Virus record (IMG/VR): IMGVR_UViG_3300046715_000131 | Coordinates: 1 to 24,057 of that record | From: a virus | Direction: 5' to 3' (one strand) | DNA: 24,057 bases | In this document: in pieces, positions 12,845 to 19,775 of the stretch | Position numbering within the stretch: the first letter of the stretch is position 1 | Layout of the letters: every line of letters begins with the position of its first letter | The notes under the pieces: generated by a model | Told to the model about the DNA's origin: nothing | Database searches by the model: none | The model's input: the letters and a program-made list of their open reading frames with translations, nothing else | Program-made: the position numbers and the translations under genes

Positions 12845-13996
12845 TTGACCGTCACCACCCAAACCCAGCCGCAGAACGACCAGCTGACGCCGGCGCAGCT
12901 CGCCGCGCTGCTCGCGCTGGTGAAGGCGCAGGCGGCGGTGCGTAAACAGCTGACCCAGGCGGCGTCGGCGGCGGCGCTGTCGGCGATCGCCGGGTTCACC
13001 GCGTGGTGGGACGCCGACGCGGTCACGCAGGTGATCGCGGACATTCTGCGGGTGGTGCAGCCGCTGCAGCGGCAGGCCGCGACGATCACCGACGGGTATC
13101 TGACCCGGGCGGCGACCATCGTGTCCGGCCGGTCGCAGCGGGCGGCCGGCGCGGTCGACGTGCGGGCGCTGCGGCGGGCGATGACCGAGGAACTCGCCGA
13201 CCAGATCCTCGCCGGCGCCGTGCAGGCGGTCCGGGTCGACCTGGGCGGCCTGGCCGAGCATCCGTCCCGGGAAGTGCAGGAGTCCCCGCCGTGGGGTCTC
13301 GAGGACGGCCGGGAAGCGTTGGACCCGGCCGAGCCGTACGGGCGGGTCGCCGACGGGTACCGGTGGCAGACCACGATGGCCGGCGACAGCCCGGAGAAGG
13401 CGCAGCAGAAAGCCGGGGTGCGGATCGCCGCGGTCGCCGAGACGGATGTGACCTTGGCGGTGAGGGCTCAGTACCAGAAGACGATGTCCGCGCACGGCGC
13501 GATCGGGTGGCGGCGGATCCTGCATCCGGAACTGTCCGAGACAGGACCATGCGCGCTGTGCGTGGTCGCCGCCGACCGCATCTACAACACCGAGGACCTG
13601 CTACCGATCCACAACCGCTGCGTTTGTGAGGTTTTGCCCGTTTATGTCGGGGCGGATCCGGGGTTGAAGCTCAACGGCGACGACCTGGCCGCGCTGTACC
13701 AGGCGGCCGGCGGGAAGAACCGTGAGCAGCTGCGGCAGGTCAGCGTGGTGCTCACCGAGCACGGCGAGCTCGGCCCGATCCTGGTGCACGGCGACCAGCA
13801 CTATCGCAGCCCGGAAGAGGTCGCGCGGGCGTACGCGTCGTCGCGGCGGGTCCGGGAGCAGGCGATCCTGGCCGACCTGGAAGAGCGGTTCGACATCACC
13901 AAGCTGCGGATCGACCGAGGTGATCCGCTGGATCGGACGCTGCGGTCGCAGCAGAAGCGGATCGCGGAGTTGAAGGCGTCCCTCGGCGTCAGCTGA
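12845..13996 (+). CDS. MuF-like minor capsid protein
   Basis: A 383-residue minor head protein. The N-terminal ~130 residues are helical and Ala-rich (LTPAQLAALLALVKAQAAVRKQL). The MuF-type domain is near 221-262: GWRRILHPELSETGPCALCVVAADRIYN, then IHNRCVCEVLPVY, with C-x2-C and H-x3-C-x-C residues that probably bind a metal. A charged helical tail ends the protein (LRSQQKRIAELKASLG). MuF proteins join portal and capsid and in some phages carry toxins or proteases; no added toxin domain is evident here. The start TTG 12845 is preceded by AGGGGG, and no better start covers the conserved N-terminus. Confidence 0.8.
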   Translation: MTVTTQTQPQNDQLTPAQLAALLALVKAQAAVRKQLTQAASAAALSAIAGFTAWWDADAVTQVIADILRVVQPLQRQAATITDGYLTRAATIVSGRSQRAAGAVDVRALRRAMTEELADQILAGAVQAVRVDLGGLAEHPSREVQESPPWGLEDGREALDPAEPYGRVADGYRWQTTMAGDSPEKAQQKAGVRIAAVAETDVTLAVRAQYQKTMSAHGAIGWRRILHPELSETGPCALCVVAADRIYNTEDLLPIHNRCVCEVLPVYVGADPGLKLNGDDLAALYQAAGGKNREQLRQVSVVLTEHGELGPILVHGDQHYRSPEEVARAYASSRRVREQAILADLEERFDITKLRIDRGDPLDRTLRSQQKRIAELKASLGVS

Positions 13997-14030
13997 GGAG
14001 CTTCCCACGAGAGGAACACCCACCCCCCCA

Positions 14031-14669
14031 ATGAACCCCCCCACTACCGACCCGTTTGCTGTCCCGGCGGACGATTCCCGCGCGGAGCAGCCGCGCGGCG
14101 CGGTCATCGAACTGGTCGAGCGGCACAAGGGCCGCAAACGCCCGTACACCGGCGCCGACTCGATCATCATCCCGAACCATATGCGGATCAACGGGGTCGC
14201 GATCCTCGCGTCCGTCGACAACCCGGCGACGCTGTGCGAGACCACGCTCGACGGCAAGTGCGGCAGCCTCTTCCAGGTCACCGTGCAGGTGCTGGCCCGG
14301 GCGCTGCAGGCCGGCGGCATCCCGTCGTTCACCGCGGCCGCCGAGCAGCGCAGCGACGACGACGCGGCCGCGATCATCGAGATCCCCGAGGTGGAAGCCT
14401 GGGCCGAAGGGGATCATCTGGAGCGGCACCACGTGCTGCTCAACGGGCACCGGGTGTGGACGACCGGGCAGGTCGTGGTCGGCCGGGCCGCCACGCACGG
14501 CCCTGACCGCAACGCCGCGATGGTGACCATGACGCTGCTGTGCCGGCAGCTGATCGTCGACGACGAGCCCGCCGAGCTGTACGACGCCGGCGGGACGCTG
14601 CCGGGCGGGATCGCCGTGGTCAACGACACCGGCCAGCCGATCCGGGTCGCCGGTGCCGACACGCCATGA
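14031..14669 (+). CDS. Hypothetical head-region protein
   Basis: A 212-residue protein. Disordered start (~1-25), then GAVIELVERHKGRKRPYTGADSIIIPNHMRINGVAIL (24-60), a helical middle (LFQVTVQVLARALQAG, ~81-96) and beta segments (HHVLLNGHRVWTTGQVVVG). No named family is recognised; the position between MuF and scaffold and the ATGA overlap with the next gene suggest a head or connector role. GAGAGGAAC lies about 14 nt upstream of ATG, a rather long distance. Confidence 0.7.
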   Translation: MNPPTTDPFAVPADDSRAEQPRGAVIELVERHKGRKRPYTGADSIIIPNHMRINGVAILASVDNPATLCETTLDGKCGSLFQVTVQVLARALQAGGIPSFTAAAEQRSDDDAAAIIEIPEVEAWAEGDHLERHHVLLNGHRVWTTGQVVVGRAATHGPDRNAAMVTMTLLCRQLIVDDEPAELYDAGGTLPGGIAVVNDTGQPIRVAGADTP

Positions 14670-14971
14670 CCGACGACGAGGACGACGGGCACGACCTGGT
14701 GATGCCGTTCGTGGCGTGCGTGTCGAACGGCGGCCCGTTCGACGACGACGCGTTCACCGCCGGCTACCAGGCGGGCCTCCTCGACAAAGCTCTCGAGGTC
14801 CTCGCCGCCGCCGGCGCGAGCGAGTTACCGGCCACGGTCTTCACGCCGCTGCTGCCGCAGCTGGACCTGGTGGCCATGCGGCACGGGTTCCAGCTGACGG
14901 CCGTGCCGGCCGAGGACACCGGGACCTGGTCGTTCGTGACGTTCCGCCGCGCCGAGGAACCGGCCGGCTGA
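14666..14971 (+). CDS. Conserved small actinophage protein
   Basis: A 101-residue acidic protein. VMPFVACVSNGGPFDDDAFTAGYQAGLLDKALEVLAAAG (about 12-50) followed by LLPQLDLVAMRHGFQL (~62-77) and WSFVTFRRAEE is a pattern I associate with an unnamed protein common in actinophages. Its ATG overlaps the previous stop (ATGA), so translation is coupled. It holds a TTA codon (14825-14827), the third found in the plus-strand head genes. Confidence 0.75.
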   Translation: MTDDEDDGHDLVMPFVACVSNGGPFDDDAFTAGYQAGLLDKALEVLAAAGASELPATVFTPLLPQLDLVAMRHGFQLTAVPAEDTGTWSFVTFRRAEEPAG

Positions 14972-14977
14972 AACTTC

Positions 14978-14994
14978 CCGCCGCAATGGCGGGG
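14978..14994 (+). other. Hairpin with GCAAT loop just after a stop codon
   Basis: CCCGCC-GCAAT-GGCGGG (6-bp perfect stem), extended imperfectly by AACTT/GGAATT arms. The (N)AA(T) loop recurs in other small hairpins of the two leader regions. It may be a 3' end hairpin or part of the structured leader that follows. Confidence 0.5.
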
Positions 14995-15000
14995 GAATTT

Positions 15001-15120
15001 GGGATGCCGGGCCGTGCTTTGCCGGCCCAATCCGCCGCAAGGTCTGCGGAGTGCCGAGCCCGTTCGAGGGGTCGGCGCCGCCGGCCGCGGCGTCAGCCCG
15101 CTGGCGCAGCCCGGCATCCC
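15001..15120 (+). other. Structured region closed by a perfect 12-bp long-range stem
   Basis: GGGATGCCGGGC (15001-15012) pairs with GCCCGGCATCCC (15109-15120), and G-run/C-run arms outside it can add pairs. Inner hairpins include TCCGC/GCGGA (15030-15050) and GCCGA/TCGGC (15053-15075). No open frame with coding character crosses it. It looks like a structured RNA of about 120-135 nt upstream of the scaffold operon. Confidence 0.55.
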
Positions 15121-15135
15121 GCCCCCCAGACCTGT

Positions 15136-15164
15136 GAAAGCCCCGCTTGTGTTGCGGGGCTTTC
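15136..15164 (+). terminator. Rho-independent terminator before the scaffold gene
   Basis: GAAAGCCCCGC (15136-15146) and GCGGGGCTTTC (15154-15164) form a perfect 11-bp stem with a 7-nt loop and a TTTC end. Transcription from upstream genes should stop or attenuate here, so the capsid genes need anti-termination or their own promoter. Confidence 0.75.
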
Positions 15165-15195
15165 TGCATGTCCGGGGTCTTTTCCACGTCCGGAA

Positions 15196-15235
15196 GCCCG
15201 CAACGGGCGCTGGACGCCACCACACCCGAAATGGG
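15196..15235 (+). promoter_or_regulatory. Two-part hairpin element before the scaffold gene (copy B)
   Basis: GCCCGCAACGGGC (15196-15208), 14 unconserved bases, CACCCGAAATGGG (15223-15235). It matches copy A before the small terminase in sequence (one difference in the first motif, none in the second) and in spacing. The second motif again overlaps the Shine-Dalgarno sequence (GGGGAAG) and contains an in-frame ATG (15231). Confidence 0.65.
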
Positions 15236-15242
15236 GAAGCAC

Positions 15243-16793
15243 GTGAACAAGCCGCATCTCGCCGACGTGATGCCCGCGCCGACCGGCGCCGGGAATCCGA
15301 TCACGGGAGGCACCCTCCGGCCGATCGGGTATCGCCGTAATGGCGCGCCCATCATGCCGGTGATCGGTGGCTCCCAGCCGTTCGGCGGGCCGGTGAACGG
15401 CCCCGTCCAGCAGCAGGTCGGGCAGGTCCCCGGGCAGCAGCCCGGCGGCCAGTTCGGTCCCGCGCTGGGCGGCCAGCCGGTGCCGGTCTTCGCGCCGGGC
15501 ATGCTCCCGGCCGCCGCGCCGGGCGCGCCGCAGCAGCAGCCTGGTCAGGTTCCGTACTTCGGTCCGCCCGGTGTGCAGCAGGCACCGCCGCCGATGTTCG
15601 GGCCGCAGCCGGGTCAGCCGGTGAACGGGTATGTGCCGCAGCCGTACGGGCCGCAGGGTGTTGCACCTGCGATGCCGTACGGGTTCGGGCAGCCCGGCCA
15701 GCAGCAGCAGTTCCCGCTTTTCGCTCAGCCCGCCGGTCAGCCGGCCGGGCCGCAGGGCGGGCAGCCGGCCGGGGCGGCGAACGGGCAGCAGCCCGGGGGG
15801 CAGCCCGGCCAGCAGCAGGGCCAAGCGCCCCAGGGAGGGGCCGGCCAGTCAGGTGACGGGGCGTGGGACAAGCCGTACCCGCAGAAGCCCCTGGCCGAGA
15901 TGACCGAGGGCGAGCAGCTCGCCTACTGGAAGTACCACAACCGCAAGCTCGAGGACCGGGTCCGGGCCATGGGCGACTACGACCAGGTGAAGCAGCAGCT
16001 GGTCGGGTTGCAGCAGATGACCCAGACCGAGTGGCAGCGCGCGGTCATGGACGCGGAGCAGCGGGGCGCGTCGAAGGCCCTGGATCAGGCCGCGGGGCAG
16101 ATGGTCGCGGTCGCGTTCCAGGGCGCGGCGAACGGCCGGATGACCCCGGACCAGATCTCGGCGGCGCTCAGCCGCCTGGATTCACGGTCGTTCGTCCACA
16201 ACGGGCAGGTCGATGTGGCGGCGGTGCACCAGTACGTCGACATGATCGCCCCGGCCCGCAACAACGGTCTCGTCCCGCTGGTGCCGCAAGGGCAGCAGCA
16301 GGGTCAGTTGCCGTTGCAGCAGGTCACGCTCGGGTACCCGCAGCAGCCGTTGCAGCCGGGCCAGCCCGGCTACGGACAGCAGCCGACGTTCGGGCCGCTC
16401 GGCGGCCAGCAGCAGCCGCAGTACGGGCCTGCCGGGCTGTCGCAGCAGCCGCAGTATCAGCCGCAGCCGCAGTACGGGCAGCAGCCGTACGGGCAGCAGC
16501 TGATCGTCGGTCAGGTCATGGGTCCGCAGGCCGGGTACGGGCAGGTCCCGGTGCCCGGGGTGCCGCAGCCCTACCAGTCTGCGATGCCGATCCCGCAGCC
16601 CGTCATCCAGGCGTCCGGCCTGAACGGACTGCCCGGGCTGAACGGCCGTCAGCCCGGTCTTCCGGCGGCGACGGACTTCGGGCAGGGCCCCGCGGTTCCG
16701 GGGCCGGCGGTGAACGCCATTCAGTCCGGCGCGGCGATGGCCGCGGCACGGCACGGCAAGACCCGGTCGCAGCAGATCGCCGCGACGCGCTGA
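15243..16793 (+). CDS. Capsid scaffold protein with long Pro/Gln/Gly-rich arms
   Basis: A 516-residue protein. Only the middle, about 212-343, resembles actinophage scaffold: PLAEMTEGEQLAYWKYHNRKLEDRVRAMGDYD, QTEWQRAVMDAEQRGASKAL, then ISAALSRLDSRSFVHNGQVDVAAVHQYVDMIAPA. This is flanked by about 200 residues of low-complexity sequence on each side (PGQQPGGQ, QPYGPQG, PQYGQQPYGQQ). A typical scaffold of this type is far shorter. The end is basic (ARHGKTRSQQIAATR). GTG 15243 is set by GGGGAAG; the in-frame ATG 15231 is possible. It should assemble the prohead with the capsid protein 0.8 kb downstream and leave afterwards. Confidence 0.8.
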   Translation: MNKPHLADVMPAPTGAGNPITGGTLRPIGYRRNGAPIMPVIGGSQPFGGPVNGPVQQQVGQVPGQQPGGQFGPALGGQPVPVFAPGMLPAAAPGAPQQQPGQVPYFGPPGVQQAPPPMFGPQPGQPVNGYVPQPYGPQGVAPAMPYGFGQPGQQQQFPLFAQPAGQPAGPQGGQPAGAANGQQPGGQPGQQQGQAPQGGAGQSGDGAWDKPYPQKPLAEMTEGEQLAYWKYHNRKLEDRVRAMGDYDQVKQQLVGLQQMTQTEWQRAVMDAEQRGASKALDQAAGQMVAVAFQGAANGRMTPDQISAALSRLDSRSFVHNGQVDVAAVHQYVDMIAPARNNGLVPLVPQGQQQGQLPLQQVTLGYPQQPLQPGQPGYGQQPTFGPLGGQQQPQYGPAGLSQQPQYQPQPQYGQQPYGQQLIVGQVMGPQAGYGQVPVPGVPQPYQSAMPIPQPVIQASGLNGLPGLNGRQPGLPAATDFGQGPAVPGPAVNAIQSGAAMAAARHGKTRSQQIAATR

Positions 16794-16859
16794 CCTGAGC
16801 CTTCTGGGCTTCCGGCCTCCTCCCACCCACATCGAGAACAGTAAGGAGTAAGACCCGAT

Positions 16860-17603
16860 ATGGACATTTCTGTCCGCAGGACCAGTCGCCTCATCGTGGA
16901 AGACCGGTCGTGGCTGGGGGACGTCGACGGAACCCAGGCCACCCGGTCGATCACGCTGCGAGCGGCGGCCTTCACAAAGAACACCCACTACCCCGACGGC
17001 GTGCTGAAGTCCGGCACGGTGCTCGCGCGCTACTCGTCCGGCGCCTACGCGGGCCTGTGGGCCCCGTACGCCGGTGAGGCGTCCGAGGCGCAGACCGTCA
17101 CGATCACCGGCACGCCGACCGGCGGGACTTTCACGCTGACCCTCAACGGGGAGACGACCGCGGGGATCGCGTACAACGCGACCGCCGCGGCGGTCGAGTC
17201 GGCGCTGGAGGCGCTGCCGAGCCTGTCGGCCGACGACATCTCGGTGACCGGCGGCCCCGGCCCCGGCACCCCGTACGTGGTCACGTTCGGCGGTGCGCTG
17301 GCCGGCGCCAACGTCGCGCAGATGACCTCGGCCGGGTCGTTCACCGGCGGCTCGTCGCCGGCGGTCGCGGTCACCACGACCACGGCCGGTGGCGGCACCG
17401 CCACCGACGGCACGGACGTGCCGCGCGGGTTCCTGTTCAACTCGCTCGAGTTCATCTACGCCGACGGCAGCTCGCCGACCGGCAACGTCGGCGCGCCGCT
17501 GATGGAGCGCGGCTTCATCAAGCCGGTCAACCTGCCGGCCAACAGCGGACTCGACGCGAACGCCCGGCGCGTCCTCGGCAACCACTTCATCTTCCGGGAC
17601 TGA
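16860..17603 (+). CDS. Head decoration protein with an inserted beta-sandwich domain
   Basis: A 247-residue protein. Residues 1-74 (ITLRAAAFTKNTHYPDGVLKSGTVLARY) and 182-247 (GFLFNSLEFIYADGS...GFIKPVNLP) together match a lambda gpD-like decoration protein of about 130-140 residues. Between them ~107 residues (QTVTITGTPTGGTFTLTLNG...AYNATAAAVESALEALPS...VVTFGGALAG...VTTTTAGGG) match a beta-sandwich repeat widespread in phage structural proteins. The insert would be displayed on the capsid surface. ATG 16860 with AAGGAG 11 nt upstream. It precedes the major capsid gene directly, as usual. Confidence 0.8.
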   Translation: MDISVRRTSRLIVEDRSWLGDVDGTQATRSITLRAAAFTKNTHYPDGVLKSGTVLARYSSGAYAGLWAPYAGEASEAQTVTITGTPTGGTFTLTLNGETTAGIAYNATAAAVESALEALPSLSADDISVTGGPGPGTPYVVTFGGALAGANVAQMTSAGSFTGGSSPAVAVTTTTAGGGTATDGTDVPRGFLFNSLEFIYADGSSPTGNVGAPLMERGFIKPVNLPANSGLDANARRVLGNHFIFRD

Positions 17604-17618
17604 GAGGGCTAACCGGAC

Positions 17619-18656
17619 ATGTACATCGACGATTACGTTTCGCCCGCGGAACTCACGTGGTACGCCCGCGAGGTCCCCAGTCCCTACAACCTGATCCTGG
17701 ACCAGTTCCTGCCGAACGTCCCGATCAACCACATCGAGGCGGAGATCGGCGAGATCACGACGACCAACCGGGCGGCGCGGTTCCGTTCATGGGACACGCC
17801 GGTCGGCATCGGAAAACGTGACTACGCAGAGTCACGGCGAGTCAAGATCCCGCCGCTCGGCCAGAAACTGCCTGTCGGGGAATACGAGCAGCTCCAGCTC
17901 GCCCTGGCGCGCACGGGCGGCAACGACCGCGCGGCGATGATCGAGGAGATTTACAAGGATACGGACAACAATGTCCGTTCTATCTACAATCGCTGTGAGG
18001 TAGCTCGCGGCGACGTACTCATGGACGGGAAGTTCACGCTCGTCAATGAGGACGGTCTGACGCTGGAGGCCGACTTCGGCCTCGACTCAGGCAACAACGT
18101 CGCCCCGTCGACGCTGTGGTCGAACTCGGTGAACGCGACGCCGCTTCAGGACATGCGGGCGTGGATGCTCACGTACTCGCTGCTCAACGGTGCCCGGCCC
18201 GGGTACGCGCTGATGAGCGAGGCGATCATCTCCGCGCTGGAGTCGGCCGAGGAGGTGCGCCAGGCGCTGTCCTACAACGGCAGCATTCTCAAGCCGTTCG
18301 CCACCGACGCCGAGCTGGCCGGGATCTTCTCCACCAACCGGTTCCCGGCGATCGTGCCGTACGACACGACCATCGACTGGGACGGCTCCAACAAGAGGGT
18401 GATCGACCAGAACAAGGTCATCTTCCTGCCGCAGAACCCGTCCGACCTCGGGTTCACGGCCTGGGGCATCACGGCTGAGGCCTTGGCTTTGGCCGGCTCC
18501 AACAACCCGGCCCTGACCTTCCAGCAGGCCCCGGGCATCGTCGCCGTCACTACGCGTGAGGGCGACCCGCCGCGGGTCTGGTCGAAGGCCGGCGCGACGG
18601 TCATGCCGATCATCAAGGACATCCGCAAGCTCATGGTGGCGACCGTCCTCTCGTAG
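17619..18656 (+). CDS. Major capsid protein (HK97 fold, lambda gpE type)
   Basis: A 345-residue shell protein. The N-terminus YIDDYVSPAELTWYAREVPSPYNLILDQFLPN and segments RAARFRSWDTPVGIGKRD, IPPLGQKLPVGEYEQLQLA, LEADFGLDSGNNVAPSTLW and the late region VIFLPQNPSDLGFTAWGITAEAL are typical of the lambda gpE-like family (Phage_cap_E, PF03864), which is normally near 340 residues. It is translated 15 nt after the decoration gene, with AGAGGG about 9 nt upstream of the ATG. A stretch near 17930-18060 uses more A/T-ending codons than its surroundings. Confidence 0.92.
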   Translation: MYIDDYVSPAELTWYAREVPSPYNLILDQFLPNVPINHIEAEIGEITTTNRAARFRSWDTPVGIGKRDYAESRRVKIPPLGQKLPVGEYEQLQLALARTGGNDRAAMIEEIYKDTDNNVRSIYNRCEVARGDVLMDGKFTLVNEDGLTLEADFGLDSGNNVAPSTLWSNSVNATPLQDMRAWMLTYSLLNGARPGYALMSEAIISALESAEEVRQALSYNGSILKPFATDAELAGIFSTNRFPAIVPYDTTIDWDGSNKRVIDQNKVIFLPQNPSDLGFTAWGITAEALALAGSNNPALTFQQAPGIVAVTTREGDPPRVWSKAGATVMPIIKDIRKLMVATVLS

Positions 18657-18698
18657 GGCGATTTATCACCGTAATTCAGGAAAGGGGGGACTGTCGCC

Positions 18699-19016
18699 AT
18701 GCGTCACGATCCGACGCTCGCGTACACCGTCCACCACAAGGGCCAGGTCTACCGGGCGGGCATGACCGCCGAAGACATCGGCCCGGTCGCCGCGGAGATC
18801 GGCGAGCACGCCTGGGAGGACGGCATCGCGCCGACACCCGCGCCGCACGTCGGCTCGGGCAGCCCGGTCGGGGACGGCGTTACCCCCGCCGGGGCGCCGC
18901 CGGCTCCCCCCGACCTGGGGGCGGGGGCGGCCGGAGGCGACGAGCCTGCGGCCAGCGAAGGGACCGCGGCACGCCGCGGCGGTGGCCGGGGCCGCGGAAG
19001 CGGCGCGCAGAACTGA
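18699..19016 (+). CDS. Small protein following the major capsid gene
   Basis: A 105-residue protein. The first ~45 residues are folded-looking (LAYTVHHKGQVYRAGMTAEDIGPVAAEI); the rest is Pro/Gly/Ala-rich and ends in a basic Gly/Arg tail (RRGGGRGRGSG). Small proteins with an AYTVHxxGQVYxAG start often follow the capsid gene in actinophages and are unnamed; a head-completion role is possible. AGGAAAGGGGGG precedes ATG 18699, and a strong terminator follows 8 nt after the stop. Confidence 0.7.
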   Translation: MRHDPTLAYTVHHKGQVYRAGMTAEDIGPVAAEIGEHAWEDGIAPTPAPHVGSGSPVGDGVTPAGAPPAPPDLGAGAAGGDEPAASEGTAARRGGGRGRGSGAQN

Positions 19017-19023
19017 CCACCGC

Positions 19024-19071
19024 ACGGCGACGGCCCACGCATCACCGCCATGACGCGTGGGCCGTCGCCGT
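19024..19071 (+). terminator. 17-bp perfect hairpin terminator after the capsid genes
   Basis: Positions 19024-19040 (ACGGCGACGGCCCACGC) pair perfectly with 19055-19071 around a 14-nt loop, followed by CTTCC. It is the longest perfect stem in the window and separates the capsid genes from the downstream tail-proximal genes. Confidence 0.75.
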
Positions 19072-19142
19072 CTTCCACAGATCTTCCAACTCCGTGACTG
19101 CGCGCGCTGTCCGCTGAACGCCTGACCACGAAGGGCTTATCC

Positions 19143-19730
19143 ATGAACCTGATCCACACGGCGGACGAGCGCCTCGACGCGCTGCACGCCGCCCACGATG
19201 CCGCCCGCGCGCTGATCCCGGACGGGGTCGGCCTGGTCGGCTACGGCATCGCCGAACTGTTCGACGGCGACGGCCGGCTCAAGCAGCTGGTCCCGTTCAG
19301 CAACCTGATCACCGACGCCGGTGACCTCTACATCGCCGGGAAGATCATCGCGGCGATCTCGCCGGCCAACGCGTCGGCGCCGACGGCCGCCAACGGCATG
19401 AAATTGGGTACCGCGTCCACGGCGGCGACCAAGACCGACGCGGGCCTGGCCACCTACCTGACCGCCAGCAACGCGGCGTTCGACTCGTCGTACCCGCAGA
19501 CCGCCAACCTGGGCAGCACGCTCGGGGTCAACGCCGTCTACAAGACGACGTGGGCGGCCGGAACGGCCACCTCTAGCACGATCAACGAGGTCGTCATCGT
19601 CAACGACCAGGCCACCAACGCCGACTCGTCCGCGGCGAACACCTACTCCCGCGCGGTCTTGACGACCGTGAATAAGACCAGCTCGGACAGCCTGGCCGTG
19701 ACCTGGAACTGGAAGGCTCTCGGTGCTTAG
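19143..19730 (+). CDS. Putative structural (virion) protein
   Basis: A 195-residue protein. The N-terminal 40 residues are helical; then FSNLITDAGDLYIAGKII and MKLGTASTAATKTDAGLATYL lead to a beta-rich region (VNAVYKTTWAAGTATSSTINEVVIVND, about 121-147) ending SLAVTWNWKALGA. A similar order (NLIT..GD, MKLGTGST, AVIVND, TWNW) occurs in unnamed phage structural proteins, often tail or fibre-associated. AAGGG is about 9 nt before ATG 19143. Position right after the capsid terminator supports a virion role, but which part of the particle is not clear. Confidence 0.65.
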   Translation: MNLIHTADERLDALHAAHDAARALIPDGVGLVGYGIAELFDGDGRLKQLVPFSNLITDAGDLYIAGKIIAAISPANASAPTAANGMKLGTASTAATKTDAGLATYLTASNAAFDSSYPQTANLGSTLGVNAVYKTTWAAGTATSSTINEVVIVNDQATNADSSAANTYSRAVLTTVNKTSSDSLAVTWNWKALGA

Positions 19731-19762
19731 AGATCAACATCGCTGATACAAGTTCCACGTTA

Positions 19763-19775
19763 TAGACTCTTCCGC
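19763..19775 (+). promoter_or_regulatory. Leaderless-type promoter of the endonuclease VII gene
   Basis: TAGACT (19763-19768), part of TATAGACT, ends 7 nt before the GTG at 19776. There is no Shine-Dalgarno sequence. The surrounding 45 bp are distinctly AT-richer than the window. The -35 region is weak. Confidence 0.6.

Noticed and set aside
15053-15075. tRNA-like T-arm (GTTCGA in a hairpin)
   Set aside because: Stem and loop sizes do not fit a T-arm, and no acceptor or anticodon stem can be drawn.
16182-17732. Minus-strand open frame of 516 codons opposite scaffold and decoration genes
   Set aside because: Shadow of GC-rich coding sequence; spans the intergenic region without features.
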